From assembly GCA_017540545.1 (NCBI GenBank), contig JAFYAV010000001.1, positions 1 to 64,000 of the forward strand: 64,000 nucleotides of DNA, given 5' to 3'. The stretch is from Candidatus Saccharimonadota bacterium (GTDB lineage: Bacteria; Patescibacteriota; Saccharimonadia; Saccharimonadales; Saccharimonadaceae). The translations under genes and the position numbers were made by a program. The notes beneath the pieces were generated by a model, which did not search any database, was not told where the DNA came from, and saw only the letters and a list, made by a program, of their open reading frames with translations. This document shows, piece after piece, positions 10,155 to 17,784 of the stretch (position 1 is the stretch's first letter; every line of letters starts with the position of its first letter).

Positions 10155-10160
10155 AGTCTA

Positions 10161-10189
10161 AATATAGCAAATATTTATTCAAAAGTCAA
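10161..10189 (-). promoter_or_regulatory. Promoter of the structured RNA candidate
   Basis: TTGACT (10184-10189), 17-bp spacer, TATATT (10161-10166) on the minus strand; predicted start near 10154. Confidence 0.7.
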
Positions 10190-10211
10190 TAACCTATTTG
10201 CTCAAAAATCA

Positions 10212-10606
10212 TTGTAGTTTTTACAACAGACTCCCCCGCTCCAGAGGCAAACCGAACAAAATGTTTATTGTATTTATTACAACGTTACGTATATATCGCT
10301 TCGATCCATTCCGCAGGGATATCTTGAATTATTTCGACGCTTTAACGCATGCAGCACCCGAAAAAAGCAAATCTACACCCACCCCAATTATTAAACTGTT
10401 TATGTATTTTTTACAGATACAGATACCACCTCTAGTAGCCGTATTTAGCCACACCACGCGCGCCGCCCGTCTTTATCGCGTCTTGCGCTTATTTATCATT
10501 TTTTGCCCACAAATAATACAAAATTACATTATTCAAACACTCCATAATGCAGCAATTCATTACCTAAGCCTCACTTATCTGTACATAAATGTTGCAAATA
10601 TTACAA
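10212..10606. promoter_or_regulatory. Cluster of four 15-bp palindromes between divergent promoters
   Basis: Four sites fit TTGTA-N5-TACAA or a close variant: 10212-10226 (TTGTAGTTTTTACAA), 10268-10282 (TTGTATTTATTACAA), 10402-10416 (ATGTATTTTTTACAG), 10592-10606 (TTGCAAATATTACAA). The first lies 22 bp upstream of the leftward -35 box, the last 11 bp upstream of the rightward one. The 7-1-7 arrangement recalls Fur-family operators. A 142-codon open frame across this region has no start signal and an implausible composition; I see no gene here. Confidence 0.45.
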
Positions 10607-10617
10607 CACTATTTTTA

Positions 10618-10646
10618 TTGACATGAGCATTTTAAGGCCTTATTAT
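10618..10646 (+). promoter_or_regulatory. Promoter of the rightward small RNA candidate
   Basis: A consensus TTGACA (10618-10623), 17-bp spacer and TATTAT (10641-10646); predicted start near 10653. Confidence 0.7.
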
Positions 10647-10652
10647 AGAGGT

Positions 10653-10775
10653 AGCTTTTGAATAAAATTATTATCCAGAGGCCAAAAACAAACATCGATT
10701 CCAAAATATATAACTCCACACTCCACACAGAAGATCCGGTTTTCCTCGCAGTTACCGGATCTTCTCTTTTGTCTT
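10653..10775 (+). ncRNA. Candidate small RNA with own promoter and terminator
   Basis: About 120 nt between the promoter at 10618-10646 and an intrinsic terminator made of a perfect 12-bp stem (10729-10740 with 10754-10765) followed by CTTTTGTCTT. No ORF of note is inside. It is convergent with tmRNA, whose terminator begins a few bases further on. Function unknown. Confidence 0.5.
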
Positions 10776-10788
10776 GATAACCTACAAA

Positions 10789-10810
10789 AAAACGCCCGTC
10801 TGGGCGATTT
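10789..10810 (-). terminator. tmRNA terminator
   Basis: On the minus strand CGCCC-AGAC-GGGCG is followed by seven T, about 20 nt after the tmRNA CCA end. Confidence 0.85.
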
Positions 10811-10827
10811 TTTCTACTTGAGCGATT

Positions 10828-11193
10828 TGGTGGAGCTGCCGGATACTGCCTCCGGGTCCGAACTACCTCTGGTATGCAATCTACGGACATAGTTCATTCT
10901 TTCATCTCGACAAACTCACTAGAGCTGGAATAAACAAAACTCAGCGAAGTCATGACTAAATTTTCGTGCTAACCACTGTCAGAAGGTCAACCTTATTACC
11001 ATGTGTATGATATTATCCGAAGTTATGGTATCTCACCGAGGATAACAGACCTAGGTATATCTTAGGCCAAAGCGTAAGCAGGCATATAAGCTACATGCTT
11101 ACTAGCAGTTTTGTCTGCATTTATGAAAACACTTACGGTGTTAATCGATCCGCATGCATATTGTTAATAATCCGTCTAAGCTTTGTCAGCCCC
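10828..11193 (-). ncRNA. ssrA: Transfer-messenger RNA (tmRNA)
   Basis: tmRNA rescues stalled ribosomes and tags the nascent protein for degradation. The 5' end GGGGCTG pairs with CAGCTCC before the 3' ACCA, giving the tRNA-like acceptor stem, and the T-arm reads GTTCGGACC. Length is 366 nt. The tag frame starts most plausibly at GCA 11118-11116 and ends at TAA 11064-11062, encoding ADKTASKHVAYMPAYALA. The resume codon is inferred; the C-terminal YALA and the stop are clear. It shares a divergent promoter region with comM (TAAAAT for tmRNA, TATACT for comM). Confidence 0.95.
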
Positions 11194-11258
11194 AACTAGT
11201 ACATATTTTATCATACTCACGCTTTATTTGAAAGAGTACACCCCTTATACTGCCCTGT

Positions 11259-12776
11259 ATGAAAATCTCAAAAGTATATTCCGCTATTCCCCATGGCTAC
11301 ACTGGCCGCTTTGTTACAGTCGAAGGCGACCACTCTCGCGGCCTGCCTTGTTTTAATATCGTTGGACTTGCTAGCAAAATCATCGACGAAAGTCGCGACC
11401 GTATCCGTTCCGCCCTTCGCAATTCTCTCTTCGACTTCCCAAGAGAGAAAGTAATTATTAATCTCGCCCCCGCCGAATTGCGCAAAGATGGCACCCACCT
11501 CGATCTCCCTATCGCCCTAGCCATTCTCGGGCTTTCTCAGCAACTTTTACCGGCCGACCTGCACCAACGCATGTTCGTCGGCGAACTATCATTAAATGGC
11601 GATATTAAGCCCGTAAAAGGCATTTTAAACATAGTCGAGATCGCAAAGTCGCATCACGTCAAACAGTTAATTATCCCATCTGGTAATCTTCCGCAAGCAT
11701 CCCTGCTCGCTCGCGATATCGACCTTATTCCAGCCAATAATTTGCGCGAATTATGACTTTTCTTGAAGGGCAAAATCGCCCTCAATACTTCATCTTTTTC
11801 TGTCAAAAATACACAAAAAGATAAGCATGAGCATATAGTGCTAGACGATATTCTCGGCCAAACCAGCGCCAAGCGCGCACTTACCATCGCCGTCGCCGGT
11901 CGCCACAATATTCTCTTTACCGGTCCGCCCGGTACTGGCAAAACACTCCTCGCCAAGGCTTCTGCCAGCCTTCTACCTCCACCATCACTCGATGAACAAA
12001 TAGCCATCACGAAACTCCACTCGCTCAATACTCTCTGCACACAAATAATCACCGAGCGCCCCTACCGCGCTCCGCACCATAGCGCCAGCCTTGCTGCGCT
12101 TCTTGGTGGTGGCCCTAATCTCATTCCAGGCGAAATATCTCTCGCCCACCTCGGCATCCTTCACCTTGATGAATTGCTCGAATTTCCGCGCGATCGCATC
12201 GAAGCGTTACGCCAACCTCTTGAAAGCCATTCCATTACGCTTAGCCGTCTCGGTCGCCACATTAGTTATCCTGCCGATTTCATGCTTATTGCCACCACTA
12301 ACCCCTGCCCTTGTGGCTATTATGGTTCTGACGCCAATACCTGCACCTGCACGCCATCTGCACTCTATAATTATCGCCGCAAGCTCTCGGGACCACTCCT
12401 AGATCGTATTGATATCGCCGCCGAACTCCGCTGCGAACAGAATACTCTCCCTCAAAGTCACCCAGACGGCATTCCTGAACAATCTATGGCTGAAAAGCTG
12501 ATTAAGGGCGCTCAGGCGCAACAATTCAAACGCTATCACGACCCAACCAAATTTAACGGCCGCCTCTCGTCTTCCGAGGTTATCGGATTCTGTCAGCTCA
12601 GTGCTCCAGCGCGCCATCTTCTCGATGAAGCTTCAAAACGCTACCAACTCTCCGCACGTTCTTTCTTCAAAATAATTAAGCTCGCTCAAACCATCGCCGA
12701 CCTCACAGCAACCCAAGAAATCGCACCCGAACACATCGCTGAAGCTATTCACTATCGCCCACACTTCACCCCATAA
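11259..12776 (+). pseudogene. comM: ComM/YifB Mg-chelatase-like AAA ATPase, interrupted by one in-frame TGA
   Basis: ComM is a hexameric branch-migration helicase that aids recombination of DNA taken up by transformation. The N-terminal ChlI-like domain (165 codons, to 11753) is followed in the same frame by TGA at 11754-11756 and then the AAA domain: Walker A GPPGTGKTLLAK, LHLDELLEF, ATTNPCPCGYYG with its cysteine cluster, and the C-terminal YQLSARSFFKIIKLAQTIADL motif. The junction NLREL-stop-LFLKGK aligns residue for residue with the NLKEVxxFLNG linker of intact homologues, so only one codon is changed. It may be a nonsense mutant, a readthrough site, or two polypeptides (the downstream frame could start at TTG 11763). 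TATACT (11246-11251) sits 7 bp before the ATG. Confidence 0.85.
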
Positions 12777-12796
12777 GCAACCAGAGGTGCCACCTC

Positions 12797-12825
12797 TTGC
12801 ATTCTCGGAAGCATTTTGCTATAAT
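12797..12825 (+). promoter_or_regulatory. infC-rpmI-rplT promoter
   Basis: TTGCAT (12797-12802), 17-bp spacer, TATAAT (12820-12825). Transcription would begin near 12832, downstream of the only upstream GTG start, which supports the AUC start of infC. Confidence 0.75.
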
Positions 12826-12864
12826 TTGCGCCATAACAAGTCTAATTTTTTGAGGAGCACTGCC

Positions 12865-13380
12865 ATCGGTACCAACAATTCGAAAACACGCATTAATGGA
12901 GATATTCGTTATCCGGAGGTGCGCGTTATCAGCGCCGAAGGCGCGCAGTTAGGTATCATGTCTAGTCGCGATGCTCAGCTCATGGCTCGTGATGCCGGTT
13001 TAGATTTAGTGGAAATCTCCCCTAATGCTAATCCGCCCGTCGTCAAAATCATCGACTGGGGCAAATATCAATACCAAAAGATGAAAGAGCAATCACGTGC
13101 CAAGAAAAAAGCTAAGAGTTCCGAACTCAAGCAAATCAGACTTGGTTTGAAAATTGGGGAAAACGACCTCAATATTAAATGCCGCAAAGTTCTCGAATTG
13201 CTCGACGATGGCGATCGTGTCAAAATTATGATTGTCTTTCGTGGCCGCGAAATGGCCCACAAAGAAATTGGCACCGAGCTCATGAATCGCATTATCGAGA
13301 AGCTTGGCGAAACCGTCGTCGTCGACGGCAAGTCTCAAATGAGCGGCCGCAACCTCACTTTTATGGTTCGCCATAAGTAG
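12865..13380 (+). CDS. infC: Translation initiation factor IF-3, AUC start
   Basis: IF3 binds the 30S subunit, prevents premature 50S joining and checks start codon choice. The 171-residue product has the N-domain (RINGDIRYPEVRVIS ... GLDLVEISPNANPPVVKIIDWGKYQYQK) and the C-domain ending SGRNLTFMVRHK. No ATG fits: GAGGAG at 12852-12857 is followed after 7 nt by ATC GGT ACC, and the promoter excludes earlier starts. A non-canonical AUU/AUC start is the known basis of infC autoregulation in other bacteria, so the same control is likely here. It heads infC-rpmI-rplT. Confidence 0.93.
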   Translation: MGTNNSKTRINGDIRYPEVRVISAEGAQLGIMSSRDAQLMARDAGLDLVEISPNANPPVVKIIDWGKYQYQKMKEQSRAKKKAKSSELKQIRLGLKIGENDLNIKCRKVLELLDDGDRVKIMIVFRGREMAHKEIGTELMNRIIEKLGETVVVDGKSQMSGRNLTFMVRHK

Positions 13381-13457
13381 ATTGCACACATAACGCCCAC
13401 CGGTTCCCTACACCCCAAAGCGTTCAATAATACTAACTAAAGTAGGAAAGGTATCAT

Positions 13458-13652
13458 ATGCCAAAAATGAAGACCCACAAGGGTACCGCTAAGCGCGTCC
13501 GCATTACCAAAACCGGTAAAGTCATGCGCGAACGTGCGTTTGGTAACCACATCTTGGCCAAAAAGTCCAAGGCGCGCAAACGCAACATGAAAACTGCTGC
13601 CACTATCCGCGGCAAAATCAAGAAAAACGTTAAAACTGCATTAGGAGCTTAA
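13458..13652 (+). CDS. rpmI: Ribosomal protein bL35
   Basis: A 64-residue, very basic 50S protein with the bL35 opening [22 protein letters not shown] and central [14 protein letters not shown] ribosome site (AGGAAAGG) precedes the ATG. It lies between infC and rplT in the standard order, with only 2 nt between its stop and the rplT start. Confidence 0.96.
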   Translation: MPKMKTHKGTAKRVRITKTGKVMRERAFGNHILAKKSKARKRNMKTAATIRGKIKKNVKTALGA

Positions 13653-13654
13653 TC

Positions 13655-13996
13655 ATGAGAGTTAAACGTGGAGTTGCTGCTCGCGCAAAGCACAAAAAGA
13701 TTCTTAAAGCTGCCAAAGGTATGCAGCACTATCGCACCCGTAGTTTCCGCCTCGCGAAACAAGGTGTAATTAAATCATTGCGCTATTCCTATCGTGACCG
13801 CCGCAATCGCAAACGCGATCTGCGCGCACTCTGGATTACTCGCATCAATAATGCCGCCCGTGAAAACGGCGTCAGCTATAGCCGACTGATCAATGGTATG
13901 AAGACTAAGGGCATCGAGCTCGATCGCAAAGTTCTCGCCGAACTCGCCGTCAGCGACCCGAAAGCCTTCACTGCTATTTGCGAAAGCGTCAAATAG
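13655..13996 (+). CDS. rplT: Ribosomal protein bL20
   Basis: A 113-residue basic 50S assembly protein: [22 protein letters not shown] at the N-terminus, RSFRLAKQ and [27 protein letters not shown] in the middle. Length is normal for bL20. It is last in the operon and followed by a terminator. In other bacteria bL20 represses this operon; no matching leader structure was identified here. Confidence 0.97.
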   Translation: MRVKRGVAARAKHKKILKAAKGMQHYRTRSFRLAKQGVIKSLRYSYRDRRNRKRDLRALWITRINNAARENGVSYSRLINGMKTKGIELDRKVLAELAVSDPKAFTAICESVK

Positions 13997-14013
13997 AGCG
14001 AAAAGCCAATTTT

Positions 14014-14046
14014 AAAATATCTCCCATTTCCGGGAGATATTTTTTG
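14014..14046 (+). terminator. infC-rpmI-rplT terminator
   Basis: ATATCTCCC / GGGAGATAT stem-loop followed by a T run, 17 nt after the rplT stop. Confidence 0.9.
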
Positions 14047-14122
14047 TCACCATCTGTAAAATCGCCACAATAAGCATTAGCACTCCCGCATAGGCGTCTG
14101 CTAATCTTATCGCCCTAGACGA

Positions 14123-14154
14123 CAAAAAATACTCACTTTCAAATGAGTATTTTC
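14123..14154 (-). terminator. RNase P RNA terminator
   Basis: On the minus strand AATACTCA-TTTGAAAG-TGAGTATT is followed by T residues just after the rnpB 3' end. Confidence 0.8.
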
Positions 14155-14158
14155 CAGT

Positions 14159-14511
14159 AAGCTCGTCTCATAAGCCGGGTTCTGTAACTCAGCACCGAAG
14201 CGCCAAGCCTATAGTCATCTATCTAGCCACACAATTGCTTATGCAGTCTAGCGGTGAGCGACCATCCGCGGATCACGGTATCTAGGTCTCCTTGCAGCCG
14301 GTAGAGTTTACCCCACCCTGATGTCGCCACCAGGATCTGTGGGCTCTTGCCCCACTCTTTTCACCCTTACTCCAATCAAAGATCGAAGCGGTATCGTTTC
14401 TGTGGCACTTTTCCTACGCTTACGCGCGGTTGCCGTTAGCAACTACCGTATCCTATGCTGCCCGGACTTTCCTCTCGCCAAAATGGCCAGCGACTATATT
14501 AACGAGCTTGC
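14159..14511 (-). ncRNA. rnpB: RNase P RNA (class A)
   Basis: The catalytic RNA that trims tRNA 5' leaders. The minus strand carries GAGAGGAAAGTCCGGGC near the 5' end and ACAGAACCCGGCTTAT near the 3' end, the universal P4/J regions. The ends AAGCTCGT (14502-14509) and ACGAGCTT (14159-14166) are exact complements and form P1, which sets the boundaries to within a few bases. Upstream TTGCTA, 17 bp, TAGAAT is the likely promoter. Confidence 0.96.
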
Positions 14512-14555
14512 CCTTAATTCTATCAAAAATTGACAGAAATAGCAATTATTGCCTA

Positions 14556-15443
14556 CTAGTAAGTCCCCCGTCGCGTATTTGCGTCTATTACTTTATTTAC
14601 TTCCATATCCGCTTCAACATTCTGCGAACGCGGCACATGCGCAAAACTATACGCCTCCAACCCCTCCAATAATTTCAATACGTCGGCATGCACTTGAATC
14701 AAATCGTGGTTTTTTACCTTATATACACCATTCATTTGGTTGACCATCATCAAACTATCGCTCTTGAAATGTACTTTTTTGAGCCCAAGCTCAAGCGCCT
14801 GCTCTAGCCCTTCTTTCAGTCCATAATACTCTGCTACCCGCGACGTCGAAAAGCCCAGAAATTCCCCGCCCCTCTTTATCTCTTTTCCGTCTGGACCAAT
14901 AATATAATAGCCCAAACCGCTTGGCCCCGGATTTCCACGCGAACCACCATCGGTATATATCGTCGCAAAATCGCTTGCCGGCAGTACTTGTTCGCCCTCG
15001 CCCACTTGCATAATTCGCGTCGCCGGCGCACCCACTTTCGTCGCAATAATCTGCAATAGCATCCCCGTCGCTTCTTCTAATGGAACTAGGCCTACATCAG
15101 AAAGCTTTACCCATTTATACGCCGAGTAACGCTCATTTGTAATTTTTACACCTTCATCTGTAATTTTAATCTCATATATGATATATAGATTTCCCAACTC
15201 AGAAGCGCCTTCCAAATTAGTGAAAGTCACCACATCAGATAGCTGAATGCTCATCGTCTGTATGCCGATATTTTCGTATATCACCCGCGTCATAGCCTCT
15301 TCGGGCTGCTCCCCGAAGATAATCTTCCCCTGGGGCAATTCATAATTTGGCGAACCGCCTTCTAAGCGCCCCCCTGCCCGCTTCAAAAGTAAGACCTCAT
15401 CGCCTTTCCTGCATATCGCCGTCACCCGAATGCGTTGTTTCAT
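14556..15443 (-). CDS. Nudix-like domain fused to an RNase H-type domain
   Basis: A 295-residue two-domain protein. Residues 1-130 fold like a Nudix hydrolase, but the Nudix box is degenerate: GKIIFGEQ...RVIYENIG has Val and Asn where the consensus has catalytic Glu residues, so hydrolase activity is doubtful. Residues ~160-290 are an RNase HI-like domain with the acidic set intact: YTDGGSRGNPGP (Asp), RVAEYYGLKEGL (Glu), FKSDSLMMVNQMNG (Asp) and HVPRSQNVEADMEVNK (Asp). It probably cuts RNA in RNA-DNA hybrids, with the first domain as a binding module. TAAAAT lies 8 bp before the ATG, giving a leaderless mRNA. Confidence 0.85.
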   Translation of the reverse strand: MKQRIRVTAICRKGDEVLLLKRAGGRLEGGSPNYELPQGKIIFGEQPEEAMTRVIYENIGIQTMSIQLSDVVTFTNLEGASELGNLYIIYEIKITDEGVKITNERYSAYKWVKLSDVGLVPLEEATGMLLQIIATKVGAPATRIMQVGEGEQVLPASDFATIYTDGGSRGNPGPSGLGYYIIGPDGKEIKRGGEFLGFSTSRVAEYYGLKEGLEQALELGLKKVHFKSDSLMMVNQMNGVYKVKNHDLIQVHADVLKLLEGLEAYSFAHVPRSQNVEADMEVNKVIDANTRRGTY

Positions 15444-15493
15444 ATGTACCTATTTTACCATAAGCATATCTCATTAAGGGTACTCATACCATC

Positions 15494-15630
15494 AAAAAAG
15501 TCCCAAGTTGCATCGTTTTCCCGTGATAAGAACACGGTGGGTAAACTCTCTCGCGCTAGACCCACGGGTCTAGTGTGTCAAGTTCCCTAAAACATGATTA
15601 TTCAGGAAAATCATGCGCAACTTGAGACAC
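15494..15630 (-). ncRNA. Candidate small RNA with paired ends
   Basis: A ~135-nt minus-strand transcript predicted from TAAAAT (15635-15640) to a T run at 15494-15499. Its first 12 nt (15617-15628) pair with 12 nt just before the T run (15500-15511), two of the pairs being G-U. Inside are three hairpins: CATGATT/AATCATG, CTAGACC/GGTCTAG and CCGTG/CACGG. The 5' strand can also pair with AACTTG-A-CAC further along, so two exclusive folds are possible. It lies between the M50 gene and the Nudix-RNase H gene; it could be a free RNA or an attenuator for the latter. SRP and 6S signatures were not found. Confidence 0.5.
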
Positions 15631-15640
15631 TTTTATTTTA

Positions 15641-16321
15641 TCATGCACCAACTAGCGCCGTAAAGAGGCGGATAATTCCGCCTGTTGCGCCGGCCATATA
15701 AGCACTCAGTACGGTTCCAAAGAATAATAAACAGACATAAATTACTGCAATGCCGTATCGCTCAATGCTATCCATAAAATCCCTAATCCCGCCCTCTGGC
15801 GCAATCGCATATAGCACTCTTGAACCATCCAATGGCGGAATCGGTATGATATTAAACAACATAAAACCTAAATTAACGTGAACCCCCAAATATGCAAACG
15901 TGCTCCAAAAGCTACCTGGCATATATGCGGCTTCGCCGCCTATTATAGTTATCAATCCGGCCCAGTATCCCACCAAGAAAAAAGCCAACGCCAAAGCAAA
16001 ATTCGTCAACGGCCCCGCTATCGCCACCAGCGCAAAGCCCCATTCACCGTGTTTAAGTTTATATTTATTAACCGGCACTGGCTTTGCCCCACCAAAAATC
16101 GGCCCACCCGCTATCGCTAGTAGCACCGGCACCAAAATCGTCATCACCGGATCAATATGCTTCAGCGGATTCAAAGTTAAGCGCCCACTGTATTTCGCCG
16201 TATTGTCGCCAAGCTTTAGTGCCACGAAACCATGCATCAACTCGTGCAAAATCATCGAAAATAACGTGATTATAAAAATCGAGAAAATGTAGCCAATAAT
16301 TTGCCCCGCATCATCATTCAT
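15641..16321 (-). CDS. M50 family (site-2 protease-like) membrane metallopeptidase
   Basis: A 226-residue polytopic membrane protein with the zinc motif HELMHG in the first long helix (about residue 27) and the second metal motif NIIPIPPLDGSRVLYA. This is the compact, PDZ-less type of site-2 protease, which cuts substrates within the membrane; the substrate is unknown. TATAAT lies 6 bp before the ATG, so the mRNA is leaderless. The TGA stop overlaps the -10 box of the downstream small RNA candidate. Confidence 0.92.
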   Translation of the reverse strand: MNDDAGQIIGYIFSIFIITLFSMILHELMHGFVALKLGDNTAKYSGRLTLNPLKHIDPVMTILVPVLLAIAGGPIFGGAKPVPVNKYKLKHGEWGFALVAIAGPLTNFALALAFFLVGYWAGLITIIGGEAAYMPGSFWSTFAYLGVHVNLGFMLFNIIPIPPLDGSRVLYAIAPEGGIRDFMDSIERYGIAVIYVCLLFFGTVLSAYMAGATGGIIRLFTALVGA

Positions 16322-16349
16322 ATATCCATTATATCATGAGCAAAATACA

Positions 16350-16381
16350 CAAAAAGAGCCCCATTCCAGGGCTCTTTTTTG
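16350..16381. terminator. Bidirectional terminator after rpmB
   Basis: AGAGCCC / GGGCTCT stem flanked by A and T runs; it ends rpmB transcription on the minus strand. The only adjacent gene reading towards it is rpmB. Confidence 0.85.
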
Positions 16382-16393
16382 TTTAAAGGCTAA

Positions 16394-16612
16394 TTATTTC
16401 TCGTCCTTCTTGGATGCACCATTCTTAATTACGCCCTTCTTGCGAAGCGTGCGTAGCGTCGAGGCGGCAACATTCAACTTAACTTTGCGACCGTCGATAA
16501 TAAAAGTGCGCTTCTGAACATTCGGCTTAAAAACCTTGCGAGTCTTATGCTGAGAGAAGCTCACATTATGACCATACATCTTGCCTTTACCGGTAATTTC
16601 ACATACTGCCAT
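16394..16612 (-). CDS. rpmB: Ribosomal protein bL28
   Basis: A 72-residue 50S protein with MAVCEITGKGKMYGHNVSFSQHKTRKVFKPNVQ and the C-terminal VAASTLRTLRKKGVI typical of bL28. It is monocistronic: TTGCGA, 17 bp, TATAAT lies upstream on the minus strand with a ~28-nt leader, and a terminator follows. Confidence 0.96.
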   Translation of the reverse strand: MAVCEITGKGKMYGHNVSFSQHKTRKVFKPNVQKRTFIIDGRKVKLNVAASTLRTLRKKGVIKNGASKKDEK

Positions 16613-16679
16613 ATCTATATCTCTTATTATTGTTTAAAACTTGCTCTATTATATCTTATAATCGGCTTTTTCGCAAGTG

Positions 16680-17129
16680 TTAATCCAGCTTCCAGACTTC
16701 CATCACTACCGGCAGCGAACTTGCATTCTTTATCTTCAGCTTTTTCTCTACCTTAATTGTAGCTTTTATCTCGGCTATATCCATATTCCCCATCGGAATC
16801 ACAATCTTTGGCTCTACAATCGGAACAGTCTTCGGATTGCTCGTTCCCAGAATTGCTACTGGCCCAAGATTATCAAGGTCTTCCGTCTTCGCTGTATTGC
16901 CAACGATACCAATCTTTACGCCATCTACATCTACACGATACATAATGCCGCCTTCCTTCAGGCTCGAACCAACAATTGTAATATCGCCAATCTCAAACTC
17001 GCCCGCGCCACCAATCGTCCCCACCTTCAAATCAGAGCTCACCGTTGATTGTGCGACATTAATGTTTACGACTCTTTCCTTAGCTTTTATTACCATTTCG
17101 TCAGGATTTTTTAATTCAATTTCAAACAT
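16680..17129 (-). CDS. Hypothetical protein, possibly a reduced metallo-beta-lactamase-like fold
   Basis: A 149-residue protein rich in beta strands, with segments GAGEFEIGDITIVG, GIMYRVDVDGVKIGIVGN and VAILGTSNPKTVPIVEPKIVIPMGN that recall the metallo-beta-lactamase family of the UlaG/YtkL type. The metal-binding HxHxDH motif is absent, so it is unlikely to be a hydrolase. It starts 22 nt after the winged-helix gene with a strong GGAGAGGAGAG ribosome site, so the two are probably cotranscribed and may act together. Assignment is tentative. Confidence 0.55.
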   Translation of the reverse strand: MFEIELKNPDEMVIKAKERVVNINVAQSTVSSDLKVGTIGGAGEFEIGDITIVGSSLKEGGIMYRVDVDGVKIGIVGNTAKTEDLDNLGPVAILGTSNPKTVPIVEPKIVIPMGNMDIAEIKATIKVEKKLKIKNASSLPVVMEVWKLD

Positions 17130-17151
17130 TTCTCTCCTCCTCTCCTGCTAT

Positions 17152-17751
17152 TTATAGAATTCTATCTGGATCATACGTTTCGCTAATCTTTAGAGACCAC
17201 AAATCTGCTAAGAACCGATCACGTACACTCTTCCGATATAAATAATCCTCGCGACTCATAATAGCATAATTTAATGGCTTACCCTGCCGTTTCTCTACTA
17301 CCTCCGCCCATCGTGTTAATTTCCGTTGATAATCATCGCCAACAATCAGTAAATCTAAGCCGTCCTGCCCCGGAATCCGATTCGTCACCACTAAAGCACT
17401 AATCAAATTCGCCACTGGCCTGACGTAATCTTCCCACGTCGGACGATGTACTTCAACTTCCTGAGCATTTTCAATACGGCGCGAAAAAATTTCCGTCATC
17501 GGCCGTGCGAATGGATGTTTTGTATTTGCCGAGTAATAAACTTTATTCTCGTAGTTCTCAATTTTAACAAGTCCGAGTGAATTTAGGTTAGTCAGCTCTC
17601 GACGCACTGAATTAATCTGTTCTTCAATGACGCGTGTTATCTCGCGCACATAATAAGATTTATCTGGATTCTCGAAGAACAATGCCAATAGTTTTGCTCT
17701 GGTTTTTGAACCAAATAGTTTTTCTAGTGGCATCGCTTTTTCTTTACTCAT
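17152..17751 (-). CDS. Winged-helix regulator with C-terminal nucleotidyltransferase-like domain
   Basis: A 199-residue protein. Residues 8-80 form a winged helix (KLFGSKTRAKLLALFFENPDKSYYVREITRVIEEQINSVRRELTNL), of the kind found in ArsR/MarR-like regulators. The C-terminal part (LDLLIVGDDYQRKLTRWAEVVEKRQGKPLNYAIMSREDYLYR) resembles nucleotidyltransferase-like domains seen in some wHTH proteins, but a catalytic GS...DxD pattern is not evident. TATAAT stands 6 bp before the ATG. It leads a two-gene unit with the 16680-17129 gene. Target unknown. Confidence 0.7.
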   Translation of the reverse strand: MSKEKAMPLEKLFGSKTRAKLLALFFENPDKSYYVREITRVIEEQINSVRRELTNLNSLGLVKIENYENKVYYSANTKHPFARPMTEIFSRRIENAQEVEVHRPTWEDYVRPVANLISALVVTNRIPGQDGLDLLIVGDDYQRKLTRWAEVVEKRQGKPLNYAIMSREDYLYRKSVRDRFLADLWSLKISETYDPDRIL

Positions 17752-17784
17752 CTTATAATTATAGTAACATACTTTTACTGCAAA

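Noticed and set aside
10198-10626. A 142-codon plus-strand open frame in the RNA-rich gap
   Set aside because: No ribosome site or -10 box before the start, unusual composition, and it runs through the palindromes and the -35 region of the small RNA promoter.
10198-10626. Possible replication origin in this AT-rich gap
   Set aside because: No clear DnaA boxes (TTATNCACA); only weak resemblance at two places, and no dnaA or dnaN nearby.
15494-15630. SRP RNA or 6S RNA
   Set aside because: The SRP GGAAG/tetraloop core and the single long 6S hairpin with central bubble are not seen; the fold is multibranched.
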